From the NCBI RefSeq assembly GCF_013618625.1, contig NZ_JABRWO010000013.1, positions 1-64,000 on the forward strand: a stretch of 64,000 nucleotides of DNA, written 5' to 3'. The first letter of the stretch is position 1. Each line of letters begins with the position of its first letter. The notes beneath the pieces were generated by a model. The model had not been told where the DNA came from. It made no database searches and saw only the letters and a list, made by a program, of their open reading frames with translations. The position numbers were made by a program, and so were the translations under genes. Positions 9,067 to 19,200 of this stretch are shown piece after piece. The stretch is from Bremerella alba. GTDB lineage: Bacteria > Planctomycetota > Planctomycetia > Pirellulales > Pirellulaceae.

Positions 9067-9834
9067 ATGGTTTATGGCCTGTATATTTCGGCAGAAGGGG
9101 CTCAAGCTCAATCACGGCGTTTAGAAGTGATTGCGAATAACTTGGCCAACGTCGACACACCAGGGTTCAAAAACGAATTTGCGATCCTCGAAGCTCGCGA
9201 TTCGGAAGCCATCAACCAACATCTCGATTCGCCTGGTAACGGCACCATCAACAATATTGGCGGCGGGGTGATGGTTCGTGATACACAAACCAACTTCAAG
9301 CCTGGCCCCATTACTCCGACTGGCAACCGCGACGACATTGCTATCCGCGGAGAAGGATATTTCCAGATTCAACATGGCGATCAGGTCATGCTGACTCGCG
9401 GTGGCAACTTTGTATTTTCCCCTGATGGACGTCTTACGACGCAAGAAGGGTATCCGGTGTTGTCCAGCGACGGTGACCCTGTCCAAGTCGATCCAGAAGC
9501 GAAGGCCGTTCATAGCGGTGAATACTTCAACGAACGCGGCGAAGCGGTGATTGGCGGCGAAGCCATTCCTTTGGCCATTGCTATGCCAGAATCGAATGCC
9601 GACCTCGTGAAGTTCGGAAAAAACTTTTTTCGTTCGCTCGGTCCTGTCGAGCAACTTCCAGAAGAGCAACGCAGTGCTGCTCCTGGCATGCTCGAACGAT
9701 CTTCCGCCAATCCCATTACGGAAATGATGGCCATGATCGAAACAACCCGAGCCTACGAATCCAATATCAACATGATCAAATCGCAAGATGAAGCCCTAGG
9801 CAATTTGCTTGGCCGCGTCCTGCGACAAACCTAA
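9067..9834 (+). CDS. flgF: Flagellar basal-body rod protein FlgF
   Basis: 255 aa rod component of the FlgF/FlgG type. The N-terminal helix and signature (IANNLANVDTPGFK, residues 26-39) and the C-terminal helix with the ANPITEMMAMIETTRAYE segment are both intact; these form the D0 coiled coil of axial proteins. The central D1 beta region has the usual motifs (GDQVMLTRGGNF, then DGRLTTQEGYPVL). It is first in a run of flagellar genes and 52 bp upstream of flgG, which it resembles but lacks the extended FlgG-specific sequence. Transcription is expected from the sigma-54 site about 50 bases upstream. Product exported by the flagellar type III system without a cleaved signal. Confidence 0.9.
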   Translation: MVYGLYISAEGAQAQSRRLEVIANNLANVDTPGFKNEFAILEARDSEAINQHLDSPGNGTINNIGGGVMVRDTQTNFKPGPITPTGNRDDIAIRGEGYFQIQHGDQVMLTRGGNFVFSPDGRLTTQEGYPVLSSDGDPVQVDPEAKAVHSGEYFNERGEAVIGGEAIPLAIAMPESNADLVKFGKNFFRSLGPVEQLPEEQRSAAPGMLERSSANPITEMMAMIETTRAYESNINMIKSQDEALGNLLGRVLRQT

Positions 9835-9886
9835 TATCCCCCTCGTATCACACACGCGAATTTGAAGGCGAACAAGGAAGTAAGCC

Positions 9887-10687
9887 ATGAGTGTTCAAAC
9901 TCTATACACCGCAGCCACTGGCATGCAGTCGATGCAAACAAAGCTCGACGTCATCGCCAATAACCTGGCCAACGTGAACACGACCGGGTTTAAGAAAGAT
10001 CGAGCCAACTTCGAGGACCTGTTCTACAATCATGAAGTTCTCCCTGGTAATCCAGACTCGACCGGCAACCTGACACCAACCGGTACTGACGTCGGCCTCG
10101 GCGTCCGCGTTTCCAGCGTCCAAACCGATTTCGACCAGGGCTCGTTCACCAGCACCGACCGACCACTCGATATGCTGGTCGAAGGAGAAGGGTTCTTTCA
10201 AGTTCTCGATCCGAGCGGTGAGATCTACTACACCCGGGCAGGAAATTTTTCTGTCAACGCCAATGGTCAAGTGGTTACCGGGTCGGCAGGCATCGGTCGC
10301 CCTATCGAGCCGGCGATCGTTATTCCCCAAGACGCCACAGCAGTCGAAGTCAGTCCCGACGGTATCGTTTCAGTCCAGCAGCCTGGGTCAACTACTTTGA
10401 ACGAAATTGGCCAAATTCAGTTGGCAACGTTCATCAACCCGGAAGGCCTTCTGAAACTGGGTGAAAACCTTTACGCCGAAACGGGCGCTTCAAGTGCCCC
10501 CATTACCGGCAATCCCCAAACCAATGGATTGGGTCAAGTTCGTAAAGGGATGCTGGAAGCCTCGAATGTCGAACCAGTTCAAGAGTTGATCGACCTGATC
10601 ACGACCCAGCGATCCTTTGAGTTGAACTCGCAGACGATTCAAGCCGGCGATCAGATCTTGCAACTCATCTCGAACCTACGTCGATAG
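9887..10687 (+). CDS. flgG: Flagellar distal rod protein FlgG
   Basis: 266 aa, matching the usual 260-262. The start carries LYTAATGMQSMQTKLDVI, then IANNLANVNTTGFKKDR, and the C-terminus has QELIDLITTQRSFELNSQ, all hallmarks of FlgG. It forms the distal rod that passes through the P- and L-rings encoded just downstream. An AAGGAAG Shine-Dalgarno lies six to twelve bases before the ATG. The Asn/Gly-rich D1 region shows no insertion, in contrast to the filament proteins later in the block. It is tightly linked to flgF and flgA in one transcription unit. Confidence 0.97.
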   Translation: MSVQTLYTAATGMQSMQTKLDVIANNLANVNTTGFKKDRANFEDLFYNHEVLPGNPDSTGNLTPTGTDVGLGVRVSSVQTDFDQGSFTSTDRPLDMLVEGEGFFQVLDPSGEIYYTRAGNFSVNANGQVVTGSAGIGRPIEPAIVIPQDATAVEVSPDGIVSVQQPGSTTLNEIGQIQLATFINPEGLLKLGENLYAETGASSAPITGNPQTNGLGQVRKGMLEASNVEPVQELIDLITTQRSFELNSQTIQAGDQILQLISNLRR

Positions 10688-10704
10688 GATCCGCACTTAG
10701 AATC

Positions 10705-11601
10705 ATGACGATTGCGACTTTAATTCGTTCCCTTCTCAGCATCATGGTGGCCTTAGTCATTTCCACAGCGGCAATGGCTCAGTCCAGTCAGGTCGTGCTG
10801 AAAAGCTCCTCCATGATCGGTGGGCCGTTGGTCCGCTTAGGCGATGTGGCTGATATCGAAGTTCAAGATAGTAATCTTCGTGAAGAACTGACTGACATGG
10901 AGTTGATGCCAGCTCCAGGCAAGGATCATTCAACTTACTTGACCATCAACGACATTCGCTCCATCTTGGCCGCTCGTGGAATTTCAAGTGATAAAGTCGC
11001 TGTCACAGGCTCGAACCGAGTTCGCATGGAAGCCGCTTCCATCGAAGAAACGATTGAGAATGCCGCCGTCACTGCCAAGAGAACTCCACGTCGAACTTTC
11101 GGTGGCCAGGTTGTTGGCGATCGCCCCCTAGAGATCATGACCGTTGCTCATGTCGTGAGAAACGTCCGCCGGGGTGAAGTCATTCAGGCAAGCGACGTTG
11201 AACTTCGCGAACTGACCGTCATTCGCCGTGACGACTCCTACCCTTCCGCACTACATAACGTGGTTGGAAAAGAAGCGACTCGGACTATCTCCGCTGATCT
11301 GCCGGTTTCCGCCAAAGACATTCGCGAGCCGATCATTGTTCATCGTAACGATGTAGTCACGGTCTACGCACATGCGGGCAATGTGGTAGTACGACGAGAG
11401 ATGCTGGCCCTTAACGATGCTGGTGTGCGGGAACTGGTCGAAGTCCAACCCATCGAACCAAAACACTACGGCCGTGCTCGCCAAGTGGAGCGATTTCAAG
11501 CACAAGTCACTGGTCCCGGGGAAGCGATTGTCCTGGGCGGCCACGTGAAGGTGCCTACCTCGAAACCATTAATGGCGTTGCCGCAACCGGAGATCAACTG
11601 A
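10705..11601 (+). CDS. flgA: Flagellar P-ring assembly chaperone FlgA
   Basis: 298 aa, longer than enterobacterial FlgA (about 219). A cleavable signal peptide is clear (residues 1-26, ending STAAMAQSS), so the product is periplasmic. The C-terminal SAF-type domain contains RNVRRGEVIQASDV and then GKEATRTISADLPV, the region that contacts FlgI during P-ring assembly. The N-terminal about 100 residues form an extra domain resembling a second beta-clip half. Its stop codon overlaps the flgH start by one base (TGATG), which implies translational coupling. Placement beside flgH and flgI fits the ring-building role. Confidence 0.92.
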   Translation: MTIATLIRSLLSIMVALVISTAAMAQSSQVVLKSSSMIGGPLVRLGDVADIEVQDSNLREELTDMELMPAPGKDHSTYLTINDIRSILAARGISSDKVAVTGSNRVRMEAASIEETIENAAVTAKRTPRRTFGGQVVGDRPLEIMTVAHVVRNVRRGEVIQASDVELRELTVIRRDDSYPSALHNVVGKEATRTISADLPVSAKDIREPIIVHRNDVVTVYAHAGNVVVRREMLALNDAGVRELVEVQPIEPKHYGRARQVERFQAQVTGPGEAIVLGGHVKVPTSKPLMALPQPEIN

Positions 11602-12302
11602 TGAAACTTCCTATCGCATGCTTAGTACTGCTGCAATTGGCCGTCATGAGTGACGTCCTGGTTGCTCAACAAGGTGGGCCCGTTTCGAGTCTCGGACGGC
11701 GCAACATGCCCGAAGGACAAATCGCCCAAGGCATGCCCTACAACGGCACCACAAAAGACCTTAGCTGGATGCACCGCGAATTGCCTCCGCCTCGCGAAGT
11801 GCAAATCCACGACTTGATCCATATCCGCGTCGACGAACGAGCACAGGCCTTCTCCGACGGCGAAATCGATCGCAAGAAGACCGGCCAATACGCGGCCATT
11901 CTTACCGATTGGATTCGCCTGGATGGCATTAACTCGATCAAGCCTGCGGTTCAAGCAGAAGGCGATCCAAGAATCACCGGCACGCTCAACCAGCGTCTCA
12001 AGTCGGAAGCAGAGATGGAAACGTCCGAGGGCCTGAAGTTCACCATCGCCGCTGAAGTTCAAGAGATTTTGCCGAACGGCACACTCAAGCTGGAAGCCCG
12101 TAAGACGATCACCGTCAATGACGAGATCTGGGTCTATCACCTGCGGGGAGTCTGCCGCACTGAAGACATCAACCCGAACAATACGGTGTTAAGCGAACAC
12201 TTGGCCGACCTGACGATCACGAAGGAAGATCACGGCTCGGTCCGTGATGCTTATCGCCGCGGTTGGCTTCTAACACTTTGGGATAAAGTTCACTGGTTCT
12301 AA
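11601..12302 (+). CDS. flgH: Flagellar L-ring protein FlgH (no lipobox)
   Basis: 233 aa, the normal size for the outer-membrane L-ring subunit. Recognisable FlgH segments are HDLIHIRVDERAQA (near residue 70), the conserved ITVNDE within the C-terminal half, and the closing LRGVCRTEDINPNN and LADLTI. The N-terminus has a signal sequence (residues 1-22) ending in a VLVAQQ-type cleavage site. There is no cysteine there: the only early cysteine, Cys7, is too close to the start to be a lipobox. Canonical FlgH is a lipoprotein, so this copy is either anchored by protein contacts alone or assembled differently. Start and stop overlap neighbours as expected in an operon. Confidence 0.92.
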   Translation: MKLPIACLVLLQLAVMSDVLVAQQGGPVSSLGRRNMPEGQIAQGMPYNGTTKDLSWMHRELPPPREVQIHDLIHIRVDERAQAFSDGEIDRKKTGQYAAILTDWIRLDGINSIKPAVQAEGDPRITGTLNQRLKSEAEMETSEGLKFTIAAEVQEILPNGTLKLEARKTITVNDEIWVYHLRGVCRTEDINPNNTVLSEHLADLTITKEDHGSVRDAYRRGWLLTLWDKVHWF

Positions 12303-12347
12303 GAGACGCCTTATTATCCAGTTCATAACGTCATCAGAAATATTCAA

Positions 12348-13472
12348 ATGATTCCAAAACTCGCATCCCTGACAATCTTCGCTTTACTGGTACTTGCCGG
12401 AGCCTCGGTTGAAGCCCAGGTTTCTCGTACACAGTACAGCTCGATTGACTCGCAGCGATTCCAAATCAATCGCCCGCTATCTGACTTTGTTCGGGTAAAG
12501 GGTCAAGAAGGCAACTACTTGCAAGGAGTCGGCTTGGTGGTTGGCTTGAAGGGAACCGGAGATTCGGATCTGACTCCCACACACCGTGCATTATCGTTGA
12601 TGCTCAAGCACATGGGCAACAACTCTGGTAGCGGCCCGGGTGGCGAATTCTTGCCGGAGGAATTGAAGAACATCAAAAATATGGCCTTGGTTCTCGTCCG
12701 TGCGGATGTTCCTGCCGAGGGTGCCGAGGAAGGGGACTTCATCGACTGCGAAGTTAGCTCTCTGGGAGCTAAAAGCCTGGCAGGCGGCACACTGGCAATC
12801 TCAACTTTGCAAGGCCCTAACCCCCATGACAAAACCGTTTGGGCACTAGCAAGTGGCCCCGTCGAACTGGCCACGAAAGCCATTCCCACGCGTGGCTACG
12901 TTATGAAAGGCTGTCGTATCGAACAGGCGATTCGCAACCCGTTCGTTACCCAGGACGGAAAGATCTACTTGGTAATCAATGAAGGACACAAAGACTGGCG
13001 GATGGCTCAGGAAATTGTCTTCGGAGTGAATAACCTGGAGCAAAACATTAGCCGAGGAACAAGCGGTCAGATCGCCAAGGCGTTGGACCAGAAGACGATC
13101 GTGATCTCGATTCCTCCTCAATATAAGGAAGAACCAGTTTTCTTTCTTTCCATTCTGATGGAAACCCCAATCGTTGATAGCCTGCTGAACAACAAGGTCG
13201 TCATCAATAAACATCAAAAGCTGATCGTGATTGGCAGTGATGTCGAGATCGGCCCTGTCGTGATCAATCATAACGGCATCAAGGTCGAAACGGCCAATCC
13301 GGAAGCCTCGAAGTTTGTCACCATCGACACACAGAAGCAGTACGCGACACGCCTGAAAGACCTGGAAGACGCCCTGACGACACTAAAAGTTCCAGCGACC
13401 GACATCATCGATATTGTCGAAGCTTTGCATCATCAAGGCAAAGTGTACGGCGAGCTGATTTACGTCAACTAA
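12348..13472 (+). CDS. flgI: Flagellar P-ring protein FlgI
   Basis: 374 aa, the family length. A signal peptide occupies residues 1-24 (ending ASVEAQ). Hallmarks follow: DFVRVKGQEGNYLQG, GVGLVVGLKGTGDS, then ADVPAEGAEEGDFID and the GGTLAISTLQGP segment. The C-terminal part carries the conserved NNKVVINKHQKLIVIG region and ends with a helix ALHHQGKVYGELIYV. The subunits polymerise in the periplasm around the rod within the peptidoglycan layer. The presence of FlgI and FlgH shows that the cell has a peptidoglycan layer and an outer membrane through which the rod passes. Confidence 0.96.
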   Translation: MIPKLASLTIFALLVLAGASVEAQVSRTQYSSIDSQRFQINRPLSDFVRVKGQEGNYLQGVGLVVGLKGTGDSDLTPTHRALSLMLKHMGNNSGSGPGGEFLPEELKNIKNMALVLVRADVPAEGAEEGDFIDCEVSSLGAKSLAGGTLAISTLQGPNPHDKTVWALASGPVELATKAIPTRGYVMKGCRIEQAIRNPFVTQDGKIYLVINEGHKDWRMAQEIVFGVNNLEQNISRGTSGQIAKALDQKTIVISIPPQYKEEPVFFLSILMETPIVDSLLNNKVVINKHQKLIVIGSDVEIGPVVINHNGIKVETANPEASKFVTIDTQKQYATRLKDLEDALTTLKVPATDIIDIVEALHHQGKVYGELIYVN

Positions 13473-13492
13473 TCACTAATAAAGTCGATCCC

Positions 13493-13918
13493 ATGAACGT
13501 CAATACGCTAACTTCAGCATCCGGCGCAGCGGCCCCCCAAGGCGAACTGCGCGAGAAGTTCGACCAGTTCGTTGGCGAATCGATGTTCGGACAGATGCTT
13601 AAGAGCATGCGAGAGTCTCTCGGCAAACCGGCCTACCTTCATGGTGGTCGCGCCGAGGAAGTCTTTCAGTCACAGTTAGATCAGTTAATGGTCGAGAAGA
13701 TTTCCGACGCGAGTGCCGAGCAAATTTCCCAGCCGATGTTCGAGCTTTTCACCGCTAACATGGGCAATCGACACGAGGCTTCCGAGCTTTCCTCGTATGT
13801 AAGCGAAGACGAAGCTGAGCAGGCCATCAAGCAACTTGGTGCTCTGCAGCAGCAAAATAAAAACCAAGACAATGAAACGAGTTCGGCTGCCTTGTCGCAG
13901 CTGGATATCTCTATTTAA
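13493..13918 (+). CDS. flgJ: FlgJ-like rod-binding protein (N-terminal domain only)
   Basis: 141 aa. It matches the N-terminal rod-cap domain of FlgJ, seen in FDQFVGESMFGQMLKSMRE and in the GGRAEEVFQSQLDQL segment near residues 47-62. The C-terminal muramidase domain of enteric FlgJ is absent, as in many bacteria that use a separate peptidoglycan hydrolase. The tail (after about 105) is acidic and Gln-rich. It sits 20 bp after flgI and before flgN, the common order. The product is exported to cap the growing rod. No hydrolase gene is visible in the window. Confidence 0.85.
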   Translation: MNVNTLTSASGAAAPQGELREKFDQFVGESMFGQMLKSMRESLGKPAYLHGGRAEEVFQSQLDQLMVEKISDASAEQISQPMFELFTANMGNRHEASELSSYVSEDEAEQAIKQLGALQQQNKNQDNETSSAALSQLDISI

Positions 13919-13960
13919 TTCAGAACATTCCCCACTCTCAAGCAAGTGGTTTTGATCGAC

Positions 13961-14485
13961 ATGACTTTGCAAATGCCTTCCACTGCAGAACATTCATCAC
14001 CGCCTCTTAATCTCGAAAACGAGACGGCGACCTTTCTGCTGGAACTTTCAGACGTCCAGGCCGACTTGCTGAACGTCCTACATCGTAAACGTGAGCAAAT
14101 GGTTGCCAATGACTTGGAAGCCATGGAGCAAACCATGGTTAGTGAACAGGCACTGCTTGAGAGGCTTGATCAACTTCGCGATTCGCGCCAGATGCTCTTG
14201 GCCGATGCCCAAGGCAAGGGCTTACCAGCCGATAGCATGCACTCGCTAGCGAAAGCACTCGACGAAGATCAATCTGGCGAACTTGCGGCAAAAGCACACA
14301 CCGCGAAAGATGCGATGCGTCATATACAGAACGAAACGTTGACTAATTTCGTGCTAGCCCAACAAACCGTGCTACATCTCTCGCAATTGCTACAAATCAT
14401 TGCGACCGGAGGGAAACTTAAACCGACATATGAAGCGGAGAATGCCTCGAATCAGGGTGGAACCTTGGTGGACCAGGACGCTTAG
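13961..14485 (+). CDS. flgN: FlgN-family export chaperone
   Basis: 174 aa, almost entirely helical. It fits FlgN by position directly upstream of flgK and flgL (its clients) and by the pattern LLDVLHRKREQMVANDLEAME-like in the N-terminal half (here LLNVLHRKREQMV). FlgN proteins are cytoplasmic dimers that keep the hook-filament junction proteins unfolded for export. Sequence similarity in the family is always low, so context carries much of the call. The ATG at 13961 is preferred; an in-frame GTG at 13946 would add five residues. No strong Shine-Dalgarno decides between them. Confidence 0.75.
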   Translation: MTLQMPSTAEHSSPPLNLENETATFLLELSDVQADLLNVLHRKREQMVANDLEAMEQTMVSEQALLERLDQLRDSRQMLLADAQGKGLPADSMHSLAKALDEDQSGELAAKAHTAKDAMRHIQNETLTNFVLAQQTVLHLSQLLQIIATGGKLKPTYEAENASNQGGTLVDQDA

Positions 14486-14524
14486 GACGTGCTAGCGCAG
14501 CTCGCCTAACGAGGTAAAACAACT

Positions 14525-16225
14525 ATGTCTCTATTCAGCTCTCTACAACAAGCGAATAATTCCCTGCAAGCAGCCCAGGTTGGGCTGCAAGTGACAGGGA
14601 ATAATATCGCCAATGTCAACACGCCGGACTACCTTCGCCAGCGTGTGATCTACACGCCTGCGCCAACCCAGGCCGTCGGCAACCTGCGGCTTGGGCTGGG
14701 AGTTCAGGTCGAGGCGATCGTTCAACAGGTCGACCACTTCCTCGAAGAACGCCTGCGTGGTTCACGCAGCGATCTCGCCAAAGGAGAAGCCGAGGAAAAC
14801 ACGTTCACGCAACTCGATGCACTTATCGGCGAGTTGAGTGACACAGACCTCAGCACATCGCTCAACAACTTCTTTGGTTCGATCAACGATATCCTTAATC
14901 AGCCGGAGGATTTAGGCGTTCGCAACTTGACCATTCTTCGTGGTGAAACGCTAGCGGACGATATCTCTCGGCTTTATGAACGTGTCCGCCAGGTTCAACT
15001 CGACACGAATGATCGGATCCGTGATGCGGCCGGAACAATCAATGGCCTACTGACAGACATCGCTGATCTCAATGGAAAAATTACGGTCATGGAAGGGGGC
15101 GTCACTCAAAGTGATGCAGTCGGCCTCCGCGATCAACGACAACGAAAGCTAACTGAACTCTCCGAGTTGATTGGCATTCGAGCCGTGGAGCAGGAAAACG
15201 GTTCCGTCTCAGTTTTCGCTGGGGGTGAATACCTGGTGACCGACGGGATCGCTCGACAAGTCTACGCCGATGAAGAATCACAGGATGGAACCAACTTCGT
15301 AAACATTAAAATTGTCGACTTTGAGTCTCCTATTCAAACCGATACCGGCAGATTGGCGGGCCTGGTAAATTCGCGCGACCACATTCTCGGAGACTTTCTC
15401 AATCAGCTTGACGACTTCGCCAAGTCGTTCGCCTTTGAGTTCAACAAGGTCTTCAGTAGTGGCCAAGGCCTTACAGGTTACGAGTCGATTGAAGCAGAAC
15501 ACTTTGTCAACGCCGATCAATGGGACGATGCCCTCGACCAAGTCGGGCTCCCATTCACTCCGGAAAATGGCTCGTTCCAAGTCAAGCTTCTCAATCGACA
15601 GACAGGCATCTCCGAAACCCACGACATCTTCGTACAACTCAACGGTACGAACGACGATACCTCGCTGGAAGATTTAAGAGCGGCATTCGACGAAATAGAT
15701 GGCCTGTCCGCTTCGATCAGCCTAGAAGGCCAACTTCAGATTGAAGCGGATCAACCCAACATTGAATTTGCTTTCGCAGATGATACCAGCGGGGCGTTAG
15801 CAGCATTGGGGTTGGGCACGTTCTTCACAGGGTCTTCGGCCACTGATCTGGGCGTGAATGAAATGGTAAGTGGTGATCCGTCCAAATTCGCGGCCAGCAA
15901 ATCAGGCATCGGCAAAGACACCGACAATGCGTTGGATCTTGCGTCGTTTTCCGATCGCGCACTGGACTCGTTTAGCGGTACGTCCGTCGCATCGTTTTAC
16001 AAAGGCTTAGTTGGAGGAGTAGCCCAAACTTCCGCAGTCACGAGGGGAGTCACCGAGGGTTTTCGCGTATTCAAGGATACGCTCGAAGGACAAAAGCTCG
16101 GCGTTAGTGGCGTCAACCTCGACGAGGAAGCTGTCCGCATGATTACCTTTCAACGTCAGTTTCAGGCATCCTCGCGAATCATCGCCACACTAGACGAACT
16201 ATTAGAGATTATGGTCAACCTGTAA
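14525..16225 (+). CDS. flgK: Flagellar hook-associated protein 1, FlgK
   Basis: 566 aa, standard for FlgK. The N-terminus holds the axial-protein signature GNNIANVNTPDYLRQRV (residues 28-44). The FlgK-specific segment with GLGVQVEAIVQQVDHFLEERL follows, and the C-terminus ends LDEEAVRMITFQRQFQASSR, then IIATLDELLEIMVNL. It forms the first junction layer between hook and filament. No expansion is seen here, unlike FlgL, flagellin and FliD, although residues about 330-430 contain a module with ISETHDIFVQLNGTNDDTSLEDL, reminiscent of the flagellin-hook IN motif. The gap to flgL contains a nested hairpin. Confidence 0.96.
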   Translation: MSLFSSLQQANNSLQAAQVGLQVTGNNIANVNTPDYLRQRVIYTPAPTQAVGNLRLGLGVQVEAIVQQVDHFLEERLRGSRSDLAKGEAEENTFTQLDALIGELSDTDLSTSLNNFFGSINDILNQPEDLGVRNLTILRGETLADDISRLYERVRQVQLDTNDRIRDAAGTINGLLTDIADLNGKITVMEGGVTQSDAVGLRDQRQRKLTELSELIGIRAVEQENGSVSVFAGGEYLVTDGIARQVYADEESQDGTNFVNIKIVDFESPIQTDTGRLAGLVNSRDHILGDFLNQLDDFAKSFAFEFNKVFSSGQGLTGYESIEAEHFVNADQWDDALDQVGLPFTPENGSFQVKLLNRQTGISETHDIFVQLNGTNDDTSLEDLRAAFDEIDGLSASISLEGQLQIEADQPNIEFAFADDTSGALAALGLGTFFTGSSATDLGVNEMVSGDPSKFAASKSGIGKDTDNALDLASFSDRALDSFSGTSVASFYKGLVGGVAQTSAVTRGVTEGFRVFKDTLEGQKLGVSGVNLDEEAVRMITFQRQFQASSRIIATLDELLEIMVNL

Positions 16226-16229
16226 GGAA

Positions 16230-16280
16230 GGCCTCAGCCTGCGAGTCCTTGATACTGAGTAAAATCTCAGCCTCGCGGCC
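16230..16280 (+). promoter_or_regulatory. Nested inverted repeats in the flgK-flgL gap
   Basis: Three collinear stems nest within 51 bases: GGCC (16230-16233 with 16277-16280), GCGAG (16241-16245 with 16272-16276) and CTGAG (16255-16259 with 16266-16270). The structure ends 14 bases before the flgL ATG. There is no T-run, so it is more likely a processing or translation-control hairpin than a terminator. Confidence 0.4.
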
Positions 16281-16294
16281 ACGGAAACATATCC

Positions 16295-19200
16295 ATGACA
16301 CGCATTATTCCGGTACCTACAGGTCGAACGAGCGACTATCTTCTGTCGCAGCGTCTCACCAACCAAATGTCGGCCGATCAGCTCGACTTACTGCGACTTC
16401 AAACGCAGTTGAGCACCGGACGTCGTGTACTTTCCTTGAGCGATGACGCGCCAGCCGCGATACGTGGTGTCACACTGCAGTCGCTGTTGGAACAGAAGAC
16501 GCAGATCCAAACGAACCTGATTACCAGCCAATCCTATCTTTCCGCCACGGACGTAGCACTAGCAAACGTCCAGACCACACTGAACGACGTAAAGGGATTG
16601 GCCGTTCAATTAAGCGATTCAACATTTTCAGATACAGAGCTCGCTGCAGCCGGAGAACAAGTCGAGCGTGCCATCCAACAACTAATGGACTTGGCCAACC
16701 AGCAGTTCCGCGGACGATATCTATTTTCCGGATCGAATACGACAACCAAGCCGTTTCAGACGCTTGATAATGGCCTGATTCAGTATCTGGGCAATACGAC
16801 TGGACTGCAAAGCTTTGCCGACATCGACTTGCTCTTCGATACGACGGTAAACGGTCACGAAGCGTTTGGCGCTATCAGTCAACAGGTCAAAGGAATTGGC
16901 GACCTGAATCCGATTGTCACCGGCTCGACTAAGCTTTCTGATCTACGGGAAGGAAAGGGGATCCAACAAGGGAGCTTCCAAATTTCGGATGGGCTCTCGC
17001 CACCGGTTACCATCGATATCACCAAGGCGAACACACTCAATGACGTCGTTCGCCTGATAGAGTCGAATCCGCCTGCGGGTCGTAGTGTGACCGCCCGGAT
17101 CAGTGATACAGGGCTTGTTGTCGATATCGATGATGCCGGAGGTGGCAACCTTACAATCCGCGAACTCGGTGGCAGTCGAGTCGCGGCGCAGTTGGGCATT
17201 CTCAAGACCGAAGGCAATCTGACCAACCCAATCGTCGGGGCATACCTGAACCCACGTGTCACGTTGACAACTAAAGTCGAAAACCTGCTGGGCACCAAAT
17301 CAAACGCGATCATTGAATACCCTGGTGATAACAACGACATCCTCATTAAGGCCAATGCCAACGGCGAATCACTCAACGGAACCAAGATTCAGCTGATCGA
17401 CGACGACTTATTGAAAGCAGGTACCGGTATTACCCGCGGCAATGAAATCGTAACCAAGGGTTCCGACTTGTTACGTCCCCAGGCTACCTTGAACCTAAAC
17501 GGAGCCGACAACGACTTGCTGCTCACCGCCAATTCAACTGACGGCAGTCTGGACGGCGCGAGAATCGTAATCGATGCGACCAACGATATCGGAGATTCAG
17601 CCGTAATCGGCCCGACAACGCTTGTCGACGGTGTGCCTACGATTACGGTCCAGGTCGACGACAGTGACGAGACAAGCTTACAGACATTGATGAACGCCTT
17701 TGCTACCGACGGACGCTTTGCAGTCGGCAAGGCCAATACCGGCGAAGGCTTAAATCTTGCGAGTGTCGTGACCGCAGCCAACGATGGACAAGCTGCAACA
17801 GCCACCGTAACCACGCAGGCGATAAAGGCTAGAGCATCGCTTCCGCTTGTGGGGGGCGGCAACGACTTGACGCTCATTGCGAACCAAGCCGGTGATCTAT
17901 TCAACGACGTTGAAATCGTGATCGATGCGTCCAACGATCTTGGTGATGCTGCAACGGCGAGCTACTCGGACAACGGAACGACGCGTCGATTGACGATTCA
18001 AATCGATGACGACAACGAAACGACCGTTCAATCGATTATCAACGCGATTGCTGCCGATGGAACCTTTTCCGTTACCAAGGACAATGGTAAAGGGGAGGCG
18101 TTCAACCTGACCGCTTCGGTGAATGTTGCCAGCGCCGGCACCATCGGCAATACAGGAAACACCGGTGGTGACATCGACACCTATTTTGTTCAGGTCTCTT
18201 CGGGAACGACGACTGCGAATGATCTTATACGGGCACTCAACAACAACACCGACTTCTCAGAAGAATTTACCGCTAGCATTGATCCGAAAGATACGACTGC
18301 TGAGTTCCTTACCGCAAGTGGCACAATAAGCACGACGGTAATCGGGCAAACTTCAGGTGGATCGGGAACAACCTTTGACAGCGAGTCTGGCATCCAAATT
18401 CAGAATGGATCAGTCATCACAACGCTTGATTTCATCGACGTAAAAACGGTTGAGGATCTGCTGAATGTTTTCAATGGAGGTGGTGCCGGCTTAGTCGCCG
18501 AGATCAATTCCAGCGGAAATGGAATCAATGTCCGCTCAAGCGTGAGTGGTGGAGATTTCTCCATTGGAGAAAATGGGGGACAAACAGCGACGCAGCTAGG
18601 CCTGCGAAGCTTTACGACAGAAACACGTCTTTCCGATCTCAACTACGGGCGCGGGGTAACCGGTACCGACGGCACCGACTTGACGATCACTCGCAACGAC
18701 GGCGTAGAACTTCAGATCGAGCTCTCGTCCGCGAAAACCGTTGGGGACGTACTGAACTTGATCAACAATCATCCAAACAACTTGGATGAACCCAACACGG
18801 TGACGGCACGCCTTTCCGAGTTTGGTAACGGAATCGAATTGATCGATGACAATCCGCCTGGGTTTGGTCGTCTCACCGTCTCACAGGGCGTGCTGAGTCA
18901 CGCAGGCGTTGACTTGGGGCTGATTCCTGCCGGCCAGACAGAAGCCACCGTCTCCGATTCGCCCGACGCTTCGCCAGCCACGGCAATCGTTCAATTCGCA
19001 GAACCAGACAACATCAACAATGCCTTCAAACTGACGGCCAATGACCCCGGCACCAGTTACAACAACATTCAGATCGAGTTCATCAACAATTCAGCCAACG
19101 GAAATGAAGCCCTCGTCTCCTTCGATCCCGCGACGCAAAAATTGACAATCGATGTCGATCCAACGCTGACTTCAACCAATACGGTGCTCGCTGCAATCAA

